A stretch of DNA of 64,000 nucleotides from Thalassococcus profundi. Lineage in GTDB: Bacteria > Pseudomonadota > Alphaproteobacteria > Rhodobacterales > Rhodobacteraceae. A program made the position numbers and the translations under genes. Of this stretch, positions 33,992 to 44,174 are shown piece by piece (position 1 is the stretch's first letter; the number at the start of each line of letters is the position of its first letter). The notes beneath the pieces were generated by a model. The model made no database searches, was not told the DNA's origin, and saw only the letters and a list, made by a program, of their open reading frames with translations. The stretch covers positions 62,001 through 126,000 of the forward strand of contig NZ_QPMK01000012.1 in the NCBI RefSeq assembly GCF_003344785.1. The letters are read 5' to 3'.

Positions 33992-34669
33992 ATGCGGGGG
34001 CTCATGTTCAACAGATTCTCACTCATTCTGGGCGGAACCGCCCTCCTGTCCGCATGCTCCCCTGTCGGTGACCACGTCGACGGCCATTTCTACCGCGAGG
34101 CGGGCGCGCTGGTCGATACCGGCACCTTCGGCAACGCCACGATGAACAACACGCTCATCATGAACGGCGAGCGGCAGTATACCTACGACCTGTCGCAGCG
34201 CTTCGCCTCCGAAGTGGTGACGACGGTGAATTTCGCCTTCAACTCGGCCGCGCTGGACGGCGGGGCACAGGATGTGCTGCGCGAACAGGCAGCCTGGATC
34301 CGCCAGTTCCCCGAAGTGCATTTCCGTGTCTACGGTCACACCGACAAGGTCGGCAGCGACGGCTACAACAAGGCGCTGGGTCTGCGCCGCGCGCAGGCGG
34401 TGGTGGCGTTCCTGGCAAGTCAGGGCATCAGCACCTCGCGGCTCGAGGCGGTTGTGTCCTTCGGCGAAACCCAGCCGCTGATCGTGACGCAGGGCCGCGA
34501 ACGCCGCAACCGGCGCACCGTGACAGAGGTGTCGGGCTTCGTATCGGGCCATCCCAACGTGCTGGACGGCAAGTATGCCCAGATCATCTACCGCGATTAC
34601 GTCCGCAGCGCCGAGGCGCCGACCGGTCTGTCCGGCATCGAAGGATCGGAGTTCATCACCTCCGAGTAA
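33992..34669 (+). CDS. OmpA-family lipoprotein in the cpaD position of the tad locus
   Basis: A 225-residue protein with a lipoprotein signal (LILGGTALLSAC, lipobox LSAC) and a C-terminal OmpA peptidoglycan-binding domain. That domain has VNFAFNSAALDGGAQDVLREQAAWIRQFPEVHFRVYGHTDKVGSDGYNKALGLRRAQAVVAFL, including the GHTD...N..L...RA..V motif. It takes the place of CpaD/TadG-type periplasmic components between the secretin and CpaE. It probably ties the secretin to the cell wall. The start may be 33992 or the ATG at 34004. A strong terminator follows. Confidence 0.9.
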   Translation: MRGLMFNRFSLILGGTALLSACSPVGDHVDGHFYREAGALVDTGTFGNATMNNTLIMNGERQYTYDLSQRFASEVVTTVNFAFNSAALDGGAQDVLREQAAWIRQFPEVHFRVYGHTDKVGSDGYNKALGLRRAQAVVAFLASQGISTSRLEAVVSFGETQPLIVTQGRERRNRRTVTEVSGFVSGHPNVLDGKYAQIIYRDYVRSAEAPTGLSGIEGSEFITSE

Positions 34670-34699
34670 GCCGGGGCCCCTGCCCTCGGCCGTGTTTCG

Positions 34700-34733
34700 A
34701 ATCCCGGTGCCGCCAGGCGGACCGGGATTTTTT
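34700..34733 (+). terminator. Intrinsic terminator after the OmpA-like gene
   Basis: AATCCCGGT 34700-34708 pairs with ACCGGGATT 34721-34729, with an inner CCGCC/GGCGG stem, followed by TTTTTTC. This is the clearest U-tract terminator in the window. It makes cpaE the first gene of a new transcript. Confidence 0.9.
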
Positions 34734-35047
34734 CTTGGTTGGGTAAGGGGTTACGGCGCCATACAGTCTTGGTAGCCTTGCAGTAAGGGCGCATTCGATT
34801 GCCGGACCGCATGTTCCATCTGAAAGCTGCACGAAACATCGACCGCGTCGCCCGCTCACAATCTCCGAAAACCGTACAATTACGATCTTTTGGCCCCAAT
34901 GTTGCCGCCTTTTCCCGGCAGGTTCACGGCATGGGATAGGTCCGTCCGGCAGAAGCCGGGTTGGCCAAGTCCGGACCCGGAAAGCGGCTGCCACAGCGCG
35001 CCCCCCATGCCGGGACCGGAGCTGGACAGACAAAGGATGTGAGGCAC
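34734..35047 (+). promoter_or_regulatory. Leader and promoter region of the cpaE-cpaA transcript
   Basis: There is no gene in these 314 bases. Because a strong terminator lies just upstream, the promoter of cpaE must be here. TACAAT at 34875-34880 is a fair -10, but no convincing -35 stands 17 bases before it. I see no clear operator. Confidence 0.4.
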
Positions 35048-36301
35048 ATGACGAGTTCGACGACGATGAACGACGATCCGGGTCCGATCAGGGCCTGCAC
35101 GATCAGCCGGGATGTGCAGAACTTCGATCTTCTCATCGAGGACATGGAATCGATCCTGGGCGAAGCCTGGGGCGATCTTGGATTCGAGGATGCGCAAGCG
35201 TTCCTGAACCAGCCTGACGCCGGCAGCCTGGAATTCGTCGCCATGGCCATCGACGAGATCGACGAGGCCGACCTGGCGCAGTTGACCGGCATCATTACCA
35301 CGGCAAAAGCCCGCAATATCAAGGTGATCCTCATTGCAGAGGATGTCACCCCCGCCTCGCTGCACCAGCTTCTGCGCACCGGCGCGGACGAGTTCGTGCC
35401 CTACCCGTTGCCCGAATCGGAACTCGAAGCCGCGGTGATGCGCCTGCGCGCTCCCGCTCCGGCGGCGATGACGGCCGCCGCGGCGCCGGCAGGCGCCGAC
35501 GCGGGCGTCAAGCTGCACGGCGGCGGAGACGGTGTGCTGATCGCCGTGCAAGGCCTTGCAGGTGGTTGCGGTGCCACGACGCTGGCAGTGAACCTGGCCT
35601 GGGAACTCGCCACGGTCAGCAAGGACAAGCCGCCGCGCGTCTGCCTGATCGACCTCGGCCTGCAATTCGGCGCGGTCGCGACCTATCTCGACCTGCCCCG
35701 CCGTGATTCGGTGCTGGAACTGCTGTCGGACATCGAAAGCATGGACGGCGACAGCTTCGGCCAGGCGCTGGTGTCCTTCGAGGACAAGCTGCAGGTCTTC
35801 ACCGCCCCCGCCGACATCCTGCCGCTCGACATGCTGGGGTCCGAGGACGTGGCAAAGCTGCTGGACGTGGCACGCGAACACTTCGACTACGTCGTCGTCG
35901 ACATGCCGCAGACGCTCGTGCAGTGGTCCGAAACGGTGCTGAACGCGGCACAGGTCTATTTCGCCATGGTCGAGCTCGACATGCGCTCGGCCCAGAACGC
36001 CCTGCGTCTCAAGCGCGCGCTGCAATCCGAGGAACTGCCCTTCGAGAAACTGCGCTTCCTGCTGAACCACGCGCCGAAATTCACCGACCTGCAGGGTAAA
36101 AGCCGGGTCAAGCGCATGGCCGAAAGCCTGGGCATCTCGATCGACGTGCAACTGCCCGACGGCGGGCGGGTGGTCGGCCAGGCCTGCGATCACGGCATGC
36201 CGCTGGCCAGCCATTCGGCCAAGAACCCGCTGCGCAAGGAAATCGCCAAGCTTGCGGCGTCGCTGCACCGGATCGGCCAGTCCGATGCCGAAGCCGCCTG
36301 A
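35048..36301 (+). CDS. cpaE: Pilus assembly protein CpaE/TadZ (MinD-like)
   Basis: A 417-residue polar-localisation factor of the tad system. It has an N-terminal receiver-like domain without a clear phospho-acceptor (about residues 10-135) and a C-terminal ParA/MinD-type ATPase domain (from about 160). The P-loop reads GLAGGCGATTLAVNLAWELA, so the lysine of GKT is alanine; loss of canonical lysines is usual in CpaE. CLIDLGLQFGAVATYLDLPRRDS and FDYVVVDMPQTL match Walker A' and B. The ATG at 35048 follows GTGAGG; the extension to 34961 is low-complexity. cpaF follows after 11 bases. Confidence 0.92.
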   Translation: MTSSTTMNDDPGPIRACTISRDVQNFDLLIEDMESILGEAWGDLGFEDAQAFLNQPDAGSLEFVAMAIDEIDEADLAQLTGIITTAKARNIKVILIAEDVTPASLHQLLRTGADEFVPYPLPESELEAAVMRLRAPAPAAMTAAAAPAGADAGVKLHGGGDGVLIAVQGLAGGCGATTLAVNLAWELATVSKDKPPRVCLIDLGLQFGAVATYLDLPRRDSVLELLSDIESMDGDSFGQALVSFEDKLQVFTAPADILPLDMLGSEDVAKLLDVAREHFDYVVVDMPQTLVQWSETVLNAAQVYFAMVELDMRSAQNALRLKRALQSEELPFEKLRFLLNHAPKFTDLQGKSRVKRMAESLGISIDVQLPDGGRVVGQACDHGMPLASHSAKNPLRKEIAKLAASLHRIGQSDAEAA

Positions 36302-36312
36302 AGGAGACTGCC

Positions 36313-37746
<1,434 letters not shown>

Positions 37747-37753
37747 CACGGCT

Positions 37754-38719
37754 ATGCTCAGCGCAGAACCAATCATCTACGGGCTGATCTTCATCAGCGT
37801 TCTGGTCCTGGTCGAAGGGGCGTACCTGCTTGTCTTCGGCAAGTCGATCAGCCTCAACAACCGCGTCAACCGCCGCTTGCAGATGCTCGACAAGGGTACG
37901 CAGCGGCAGGAAGTGCTGGCCAAGCTCCGCAAGGAGATGGACCAGCACATGAAGTCGCGGTCGGTACCGCTTTATTCCCTGCTCGCGGATCGCGCGCAGA
38001 AGGCCGCCATCGCCTTTACCCCGAAACAGCTGATGCTGATCATGGTGCTGGTCAGCTTCGTCGCGTTCTTCGGGCTTTCGGCGGGGACCGAGGCCACCCT
38101 GCCCGTCCGTATCGTCATGGGCATCGTCATGGGTGTCGGCGGCGTCTTCATGTGGGTGAATTTCAAGGCCAAGAAACGGCTTGGCATGATCGAGGAACAG
38201 CTGCCCGACGCGGTCGAGCTGATGGTGCGCTCCCTGCGCGTCGGCCATCCGTTCTCGTCGGCGATTTCCATCGTGTCGAAGGAGATCCAGGATCCGCTGG
38301 CCACCGAATTCGGCATCATCGCCGATGAGGCCACCTATGGCCGCGATATCGGCGAGGCGCTCAAGCACATGGCCGAACGGCTCGACATGCAGGATCTGCG
38401 CTTTCTCGCCGTCGCCGTGGCGATCCAGCAGCAGTCGGGCGGCAACCTGGCCGAGATCCTCGAAGGTCTCGCCAAGGTGATCCGCGCCCGTTTCCGCCTG
38501 TTCCGCAAGGTCAAGGCGATCACCGCCGAAGCGCAGTGGTCGGGCAAGTTCCTGTCCGGCTTCCCGCTGGGCGCGCTGATCGTGATCCAGATCACCGATC
38601 CGCATTACTACGACGACGTGCTCGACCACCCGTGGTTCATTCCGGCCTGCTTCATCGTCGGCATCTTTCTCGCGCTGAACCTGATCGTCATGCGCATCCT
38701 CGTGAACATCAAGGTATAG
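37754..38719 (+). CDS. tadB: Tad inner-membrane protein TadB
   Basis: A 321-residue T2SSF/GspF-type platform protein of the tad machine. Its hydrophobic spans are at about residues 4-22, 95-135 and 270-310. The type II secretion F domain lies between, with MVRSLRVGHPFSSAISIVSKEIQDPLATEFGIIADEATYGRDIGEALKHMAERL and LRFLAVAVAIQQQSGGNLAEILEGLAKVIRARF. It works paired with TadC, which follows after 12 bases. It sits in the inner membrane above the CpaF ATPase. Confidence 0.95.
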   Translation: MLSAEPIIYGLIFISVLVLVEGAYLLVFGKSISLNNRVNRRLQMLDKGTQRQEVLAKLRKEMDQHMKSRSVPLYSLLADRAQKAAIAFTPKQLMLIMVLVSFVAFFGLSAGTEATLPVRIVMGIVMGVGGVFMWVNFKAKKRLGMIEEQLPDAVELMVRSLRVGHPFSSAISIVSKEIQDPLATEFGIIADEATYGRDIGEALKHMAERLDMQDLRFLAVAVAIQQQSGGNLAEILEGLAKVIRARFRLFRKVKAITAEAQWSGKFLSGFPLGALIVIQITDPHYYDDVLDHPWFIPACFIVGIFLALNLIVMRILVNIKV

Positions 38720-38731
38720 GGGCGCCCGACC

Positions 38732-39712
38732 ATGGATCTCATCACCAACCTCAACGCGATGATCACCGACCTGCTGGGCCCCGCCGGTCCGCTCATCGTC
38801 GTGGGCGGCCTCGGGTTCATCATGATCCTGTCCACCATCCCGATGCTTCTGAGCCAGAAGCCCGATCCGATGGACAAGCTGATCGAGAAATCCGGGCGCA
38901 AGAAGCTCGAAGAGAACACCAAGGCGGTGCTGCGCGACAACCGCCGCAACGAGAAACTGAACAAATACGCGCAGTTCCTCGAACCGCAGGACGAAAAGGA
39001 ACTGTCGGCGGTGCGGCTGCGCCTGCTGCAGGCGGGCTACCGCACCAAGGATGCGGTGCGCTACTTCTACTTCGCGCAGTTCACCCTGGGCATCGGCCTG
39101 CTGGTCGCCGGCGTGAGCTATTTCCTGCTGTTCATCGGCAAGGAACAGGCGACCACCCAGCAGATGCTGCTCTACTGCCTCGGGCCGGGTGCCGCGGGCT
39201 ACATGTTTCCCAAGTACTGGATCACCCGCCGCGTTGCCGCCCGCAAGGAAGAGATCGAAAGCGGCTTTCCCGACGCGCTCGACATGATGCTGGTCTGCGT
39301 CGAGGCGGGCCAGAGCATGGACCAGGCGATCGTGCGGATCTCAAAGGAACTGCGCGCATCCTACCCCAACCTCGCCGACGAATTCGAACTTGTGAGCTTC
39401 GAGATGAAGGCGGGCAAGGACAAGTCCCAGGTGCTGGCCGACATGTCCGAACGCTGCGGCGTGCAGGACGTGAGCTCTTTCGTGACCGTGCTCAACCAGT
39501 CGCAGTCCTTCGGCACCTCGATTTCCGACGCCCTGCGGGTCTACGCCGACGAAATGCGTGACAAAAGGGTCATGCGTGCGGAAGAAAAGGCAAACAAGCT
39601 GCCGACAAAGATGACCCTGACCACTATGATGCTGACGGTGCCGCCGCTGCTGATCATTCTCGTGGGTCCGTCCGCGGTGGGCATCACCGAGATGGGCAAT
39701 ATCGGAAACTGA
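38732..39712 (+). CDS. tadC: Tad inner-membrane protein TadC
   Basis: The second GspF-type platform protein (326 aa). Membrane spans lie near residues 18-38, 112-135, 143-160 and 300-322. The F domain includes ESGFPDALDMMLVCVEAGQSMDQAIVRISKELRASYPNLADEFELVSFEMKAGKDKSQVLADMSERCGVQDVSSFVTVLNQSQSFGTSISDALRVYADEMRDKRVMRAEEKANKLPTKM, whose C-terminal ANKLPTKM motif is typical. The tadD gene starts two bases after the stop. Confidence 0.95.
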   Translation: MDLITNLNAMITDLLGPAGPLIVVGGLGFIMILSTIPMLLSQKPDPMDKLIEKSGRKKLEENTKAVLRDNRRNEKLNKYAQFLEPQDEKELSAVRLRLLQAGYRTKDAVRYFYFAQFTLGIGLLVAGVSYFLLFIGKEQATTQQMLLYCLGPGAAGYMFPKYWITRRVAARKEEIESGFPDALDMMLVCVEAGQSMDQAIVRISKELRASYPNLADEFELVSFEMKAGKDKSQVLADMSERCGVQDVSSFVTVLNQSQSFGTSISDALRVYADEMRDKRVMRAEEKANKLPTKMTLTTMMLTVPPLLIILVGPSAVGITEMGNIGN

Positions 39713-39714
39713 CC

Positions 39715-40275
39715 ATGCGCCTTGGCCTTACGGGCTGCGCCATCTGCACGATCCTCCTGGCCGCCTGTACTCCGGGCGGCCAATCCGCGTCCGACGGCCG
39801 GGTCTTCGCCCCCGACATCGACCCCCGCGGCGAAGCGGTGGACGGCCTCGTGGTGGGCCACCGCCTGATGGAAGCGGGCCAGCACGAACTGGCGCTTGAG
39901 GCCTTCCAGCGCGCCGCCGCCAGCCGCGGCCTCACAGGCGAGATGCTGACAGCGCTCGGCAGCGCCAACCTCGGGCTCGGGCGCCTGAACCAGGCCGAGG
40001 ACCTGCTGCGCCGCGCCGTCGAGGAAGAACCGGAATGGCCCGAAGCCTGGAACAATCTGGGCGTCGTGCTGCTGGAGCGCGACAAATCCTCCGAAGCCGC
40101 CGAGGTCTTCCGCAAGGCCTTCGCGCTCGACAATGGCCAAAGTGACTCAATTCGCGACAATCTGCGCTTGGCGCTCGCAAAACGCGATAATTCTCTGTAT
40201 GGTCCTGAACCAGAAGAAGACTTCAAACTGTTGCGCCGCGGGATGAGCACCTACATCATCCGCCGCGCATCGTGA
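39715..40275 (+). CDS. tadD: Tetratricopeptide lipoprotein TadD
   Basis: A 186-residue lipoprotein (signal with lipobox LLAAC, Cys18) carrying about three TPR units between residues 45 and 145. One example is GLTGEMLTALGSANLGLGRLNQAEDLLRRAVEEEPEWPEAWNNLGVVLLERDKSSEAAEVFRKAFALD. TadD proteins act as pilotins or assembly scaffolds for the tad secretin. It is the first of two TPR lipoproteins in this operon. The next gene begins 29 bases later. Confidence 0.9.
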   Translation: MRLGLTGCAICTILLAACTPGGQSASDGRVFAPDIDPRGEAVDGLVVGHRLMEAGQHELALEAFQRAAASRGLTGEMLTALGSANLGLGRLNQAEDLLRRAVEEEPEWPEAWNNLGVVLLERDKSSEAAEVFRKAFALDNGQSDSIRDNLRLALAKRDNSLYGPEPEEDFKLLRRGMSTYIIRRAS

Positions 40276-40304
40276 CGAGGCAAGAGCAGTAAAAGGACGC
40301 AAAG

Positions 40305-41171
40305 ATGCGCCACCCTATCCTTCTTTCCCTCTGCGCGGCAGGGGTGATCGGCTTGTCCGCATGTGGCGACAAGAAAACCGGTCCCGAAGTCGATCGCGCC
40401 TTCCAGAACGTCAACGTGGTGGACGAAACCAACCTCAACGAGGTGATGCTGACCGTCGCCGATCCCAACGAAGGCGTGTCGTATTTCCAGCGCGCGCTCG
40501 CGGACACCCCCGACCGCATCGACCTGCAACGCGGGCTGGCCATGTCCCTGATCCGCGCCAAGCGCGTGACCGAAGGCGTGTCGGCCTGGGCCGCGGTGGC
40601 AGAGCACGCCGACGCCACCCATGCGGACAAGGTGGAACTGGCCGATGCCCGCATCCGCGCCAGCGACTGGGACGGCGCCGCGGCGGCGCTCAACAGCATC
40701 CCGCCCACTTACGAGACCTTCAAGCGCTACCGGCTCGAGGCGATGATCGCCGACAGCCAGAAGAACTGGAAGAAGGCCGATGCCTTCTACGAAACCGCGG
40801 TGGGCCTGACCACGACGCCCGCTTCGGTGATGAACAACTGGGGCTATTCCAAGCTCACCCGCGGCGATTTTCCGGCCGCCGAACGGCTCTTCTCCGATGC
40901 CATCCGCCAGGAAAACGACCTTTTCACCGCCAAGAACAACCTCGTGCTCGCGCGCGGCGCGCAAGGCAACTACGTGCTGCCTGTGGTGCCGATGACCCAG
41001 GAAGAACGCGCGCAGCTGCTGCACACCCTCGGGCTCGCCGCCGTCAAGCGCGGCGACGTGGAAACCGGCAAGGGCCTCTTCCGCGAGGCGGTCGACACCC
41101 ACCCGCAGCATTTCGAAGCCGCCGTGCGGTCCCTGCGGGCGCTCGAAGAGAACATGACGAACAAGGGCTGA
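40305..41171 (+). CDS. Second TPR lipoprotein of the tad operon
   Basis: A 288-residue lipoprotein. The signal peptide MRHPILLSLCAAGVIGLSAC has lipobox LSAC. Weak TPR-like helices occur throughout, e.g. VSYFQRALADTPDRIDLQRGLAMSLIRAKRVTEGVSAW, MNNWGYSKLTRGDFPAAERLFSDAI and LLHTLGLAAVKRGDVETGKGLFREAVDTHPQHFEAA. It pairs with TadD, probably in the same periplasmic complex. The stop is followed three bases later by the GTG of cpaA. Confidence 0.88.
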   Translation: MRHPILLSLCAAGVIGLSACGDKKTGPEVDRAFQNVNVVDETNLNEVMLTVADPNEGVSYFQRALADTPDRIDLQRGLAMSLIRAKRVTEGVSAWAAVAEHADATHADKVELADARIRASDWDGAAAALNSIPPTYETFKRYRLEAMIADSQKNWKKADAFYETAVGLTTTPASVMNNWGYSKLTRGDFPAAERLFSDAIRQENDLFTAKNNLVLARGAQGNYVLPVVPMTQEERAQLLHTLGLAAVKRGDVETGKGLFREAVDTHPQHFEAAVRSLRALEENMTNKG

Positions 41172-41174
41172 GGC

Positions 41175-41669
41175 GTGCAGATCCCCGCCTTTGCAGCGCT
41201 CTGCTTTTTGCCCTTCGTGCTGCCGCTCTGCCTCTACACGGTCTTCACCGACATGCGCGACATGCGCATCAAGAACCACGCGGTGGTGGCGCTCTTCGCA
41301 GTCTATGCGGTGATCGGCCTGTTTGTCCTGCCCCTGGACATTTACCTCTGGCGCTATGTCGCGCTGATCGTGGTGCTGGTGCTGGGCATCGCCTTCAACA
41401 TGGCCGGCGTGCTGGGCGCGGGCGACGCGAAATTCGCCGCCGCCGCCGCACCGCTGATCTGGCCCGGCGACGCGGCGCTGGTCATGCTGCTCTTCGCCGC
41501 CAACCTGCTTGCCGCCTTCTGCGCCCACCGGCTGGCCAAGCACACCCGCCTGCGCGACATCGCCCCGCACTGGAAAAGCTGGGTCACGGGATCGAAATTT
41601 CCCATGGGCATGGCCCTGGGCGGCACGCTGGCCATCTACCTGACCCTGGGCGCGGCTTTGGGCAGCTGA
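41175..41669 (+). CDS. cpaA: Prepilin peptidase CpaA/TadV (A24 family)
   Basis: A 164-residue integral-membrane aspartic protease that cuts Flp prepilin leaders after the conserved glycine. The catalytic aspartates are visible as Asp26 in YTVFTDMRDMRIKNH and Asp84 in GVLGAGDAKFAAA (GxGD). It is the short form without the N-methyltransferase domain found in type IVa enzymes. Translation starts at GTG 41175. It is the last clear core gene of the tad operon. A copy of the modular element follows before the AAA gene. Confidence 0.94.
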   Translation: MQIPAFAALCFLPFVLPLCLYTVFTDMRDMRIKNHAVVALFAVYAVIGLFVLPLDIYLWRYVALIVVLVLGIAFNMAGVLGAGDAKFAAAAAPLIWPGDAALVMLLFAANLLAAFCAHRLAKHTRLRDIAPHWKSWVTGSKFPMGMALGGTLAIYLTLGAALGS

Positions 41670-41681
41670 TGGCACGTCAGT

Positions 41682-41800
41682 CCTTCTTCGGTTCACAATA
41701 ACCCTCAGAGAGCACGAGAGACTGGTCTCTCGTATCGCCCGAAGGGCGATTGCGCCTCCCAGCGCACGGCGTCTCCCGTATCGCTCGAAAGCCCATTCCG
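41682..41800 (-). repeat. Modular intergenic element, copy 6, with decayed partial duplicate
   Basis: Read on the minus strand: hairpin A ATCGCCC 41734-41740 / GGGCGAT 41744-41750, hairpin B ACGAGAGAC 41714-41722 / GTCTCTCGT 41725-41733, then the core GCTCTCTGAGGGTTATTGTG and AACCGAAGAAGG ending at 41682. Hairpin B differs from copies 5 and 7 by G-C to A-T on both arms. A 30-base segment 41725-41754 recurs in degenerate form at 41771-41800, where the pairing is lost. Confidence 0.8.
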
Positions 41801-41893
41801 CCCTGCCCCGGCAAAGCCAATCCCCAGCCCTCAGATTGCCACAAAATCCCTGTTCACTCGCGCCAAAGCAGACCCAGCACAGGCCCGATTCCG

Positions 41894-43201
41894 ATGAACA
41901 TGCAGACCAGCAACGTGATGGCCCCGCCCCCGCCCAAGCGGATCGAGGACATGCTTCTGCCGATGGTGATGATGCGCGACATCATGCTAAAGACGCTGTT
42001 TCGCAAGAACACCAATAATGTAAGCGATTTGGCCCGCGCGCTCTGTCTGCCGATCCCGATCACCCAGGAACTGATCGACCTGGCGCGCAGCCAGTCCCTG
42101 CTCGAGGCAATGGGCACGCTCAGCGCCAGCGCCGGCAGCGAGATGTCCTACCAGCTCACCGATGCCGGCAAGGCGCGGGCGCTGGATGCGCTGGCGCAGT
42201 CGGAGTACTTCGGCGCCATGCCGGTGCCGTTGGCGATCTACCGCGAACAGGTCGAGCGTCAGTCGATCCGCAACGTCCACCTGACCCGCGAGCAGCTGAC
42301 CTCTGCAATGGGCCACCTGATCCTGCCGCCCAGCCTCTTGGGCAACCTCGGCCCCGCCGTCGGTGCAGGCCGGTCGATCCTGATGTACGGTCCCCCGGGC
42401 AACGGCAAATCCTCGATTTCGAACGGCATCCGCGACGCGATGGGCGACAAGATCTACGTCCCCCGCGCCATTGAATATTCCGGCCAGGTCATCACCGTCT
42501 ACGACCCGATCGTGCATTCCAAGGCCGAAGAGTTGGTGGACGACCCGACCCGCCTGCGCCGCAACAACAGCTTCGACAGCCGCTACGTCATGTGCCAGCG
42601 CCCCACCGTCATCACCGGTGGCGAACTGTCTCTGGACATGCTGGACCTCGTCTACAACCCCACCGCGCGCACCTACCAGGCGCCGCTGCAGCTGAAATCC
42701 ACCGGCGGCATCTTCATCGTCGACGACCTTGGCCGGCAGGCCGAACCGCCGCAGAAGTTGGTCAACCGCTGGATCGTGCCGCTCGAGGAATCCAAGGACA
42801 TCCTTGCCCTGCAATCGGGCGAGAAATTCGAGGTGCCCTTCGACACGCTGGTGATCTTCTCGACCAACTTCCACCCCAACGAGATCTTCGACAAGGCCGC
42901 GCTGCGCCGGATCTTCTTCAAGATCAAGATCGACGGCCCCAGCCAGGAGGATTTCCTCAAGATCTTCGCCATGGTGGCGCGCAAGAAGAAGATGCAGCTG
43001 TGCGAAAAGTCGCTCGTGCACCTGCTCAAGAACAAGTACCCGACCATCGACAACACCTACGCGAACTACCAGCCGGTGTTCCTCATCGACCAGATGATCG
43101 CGGTCTGCGACTTCGAGGGCATCCCCTACAAAATGACGCCTGACCTGGTCGACCGCGCCTGGGCCAACATGTTCGTCAAGGACGAGGTCATCGTCAAATA
43201 A
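41894..43201 (+). CDS. AAA-type ATPase linked to the tad locus
   Basis: A 435-residue cytoplasmic ATPase. The N-terminal 130 residues include a winged-helix-like part (NNVSDLARALCLPIPITQELIDLARSQSLLEAMGTLS...YQLTDAGKARALDAL). The C-terminal AAA module has Walker A GPPGNGKSS at about 165-173, Walker B GGIFIVDDLGRQ near 273 (Asp-Asp instead of Asp-Glu) and sensor-like VIFSTNFHPNEIFDKAALRRIFFKIKI near 319. I recognise it as a gene found beside tad loci in Rhodobacterales, but its role is not established. The ATG at 41894 is preferred to a long low-complexity extension. Confidence 0.85.
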   Translation: MNMQTSNVMAPPPPKRIEDMLLPMVMMRDIMLKTLFRKNTNNVSDLARALCLPIPITQELIDLARSQSLLEAMGTLSASAGSEMSYQLTDAGKARALDALAQSEYFGAMPVPLAIYREQVERQSIRNVHLTREQLTSAMGHLILPPSLLGNLGPAVGAGRSILMYGPPGNGKSSISNGIRDAMGDKIYVPRAIEYSGQVITVYDPIVHSKAEELVDDPTRLRRNNSFDSRYVMCQRPTVITGGELSLDMLDLVYNPTARTYQAPLQLKSTGGIFIVDDLGRQAEPPQKLVNRWIVPLEESKDILALQSGEKFEVPFDTLVIFSTNFHPNEIFDKAALRRIFFKIKIDGPSQEDFLKIFAMVARKKKMQLCEKSLVHLLKNKYPTIDNTYANYQPVFLIDQMIAVCDFEGIPYKMTPDLVDRAWANMFVKDEVIVK

Positions 43202-43327
43202 CCGTCGCCGCGGCCCGTCCTTCCCCGTGTTTCCGGGGCGCTGGATTGCCGCCGCGACCCTTGCGAATACCGGCGATTTTTGCGCTTGACGGGGGCGGCG
43301 GGCTGCCTTACCCACCGCCCACGGTAC

Positions 43328-43404
<77 letters not shown>

Positions 43405-43520
43405 CCCCCTTTCCCGCTTTTGACCCCGCCCTCTGCGACCGATGCGCGCTGACGGCCTGTCGCCCTTTAACCGCGGCGCGGGTCCGCTAGATATCACGCC
43501 ACCGGCAATGGAGGCCCCCC

Positions 43521-44174
43521 GTGCTCGACGCGCAAAACCTGGTGAAATCCTACCCCAGCGCGGGGCGCAGGCTCGAGGTGTTGCGCGGTGTGTCACTGCA
43601 TATGGCGGCGCGCGAAAGCGTGGCCCTGACCGGCGAGAGCGGATCGGGCAAGAGCACGCTTTTGCACCTTCTGGGCTGTCTCGACACCCCCGACGCGGGT
43701 CGCATCAGCTTGCAAGACACCGTTTTGCACGACCTTGATGAAACCGGCCGCGCGGCGATGCGCCGGTCCCGGATCGCCGTTATCTTTCAACAGCTTAACC
43801 TCATTCCCTCACTCACCGTCGCGCAGAACCTGAGCTTTCAGGCGCGGCTGGCAGAGCGTTTCGACGCCGACTGGACCGCTGAACTGACCGACCGGCTGGG
43901 GCTCGCCGACCTGCTCGACCGCTACCCCGAGCAGCTCTCGGGCGGACAGCAGCAGCGCGTCGCCATCGGCCGCGCCGTCGCCCTGCGGCCCGAGGTGGTG
44001 CTGGCCGACGAACCCACCGGCAACCTGGACGAAGCCACCGCCGACACGGTGCTCGACCTGATGCTGGATCTCGCACGCGACAGCGGCGCCGCCTTCCTAA
44101 TGGTTACCCATTCGCCCCGGCTGGCCGCGCGGCTCGACCGGCGGCTGCACCTGGAAAAAGGCCGGATCGTGTGA
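43521..44174 (+). CDS. ABC transporter ATP-binding protein (LolD/MacB type)
   Basis: A 217-residue ABC ATPase. Walker A GESGSGKST, Q-loop FQQLNLIPSLT, signature LSGGQQQRVAIGRAVA, Walker B VVLADEPTGNLD and H-loop MVTHSP are all present. The ADEPTGNLD motif marks the LolD/MacB/FtsE branch, which powers mechanotransmission rather than solute import. The start is GTG 43521 with GGAGG upstream. Its stop overlaps the GTG of the permease. With the next two genes it forms the trio seen in Agrobacterium as attE-attF/G-attH. Confidence 0.93.
   Translation: MLDAQNLVKSYPSAGRRLEVLRGVSLHMAARESVALTGESGSGKSTLLHLLGCLDTPDAGRISLQDTVLHDLDETGRAAMRRSRIAVIFQQLNLIPSLTVAQNLSFQARLAERFDADWTAELTDRLGLADLLDRYPEQLSGGQQQRVAIGRAVALRPEVVLADEPTGNLDEATADTVLDLMLDLARDSGAAFLMVTHSPRLAARLDRRLHLEKGRIV

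Noticed and set aside
35580-35640. CpaE P-loop lacking lysine as a sign of inactivation
   Set aside because: CpaE/TadZ proteins often lack canonical Walker lysines, so this is a family trait.
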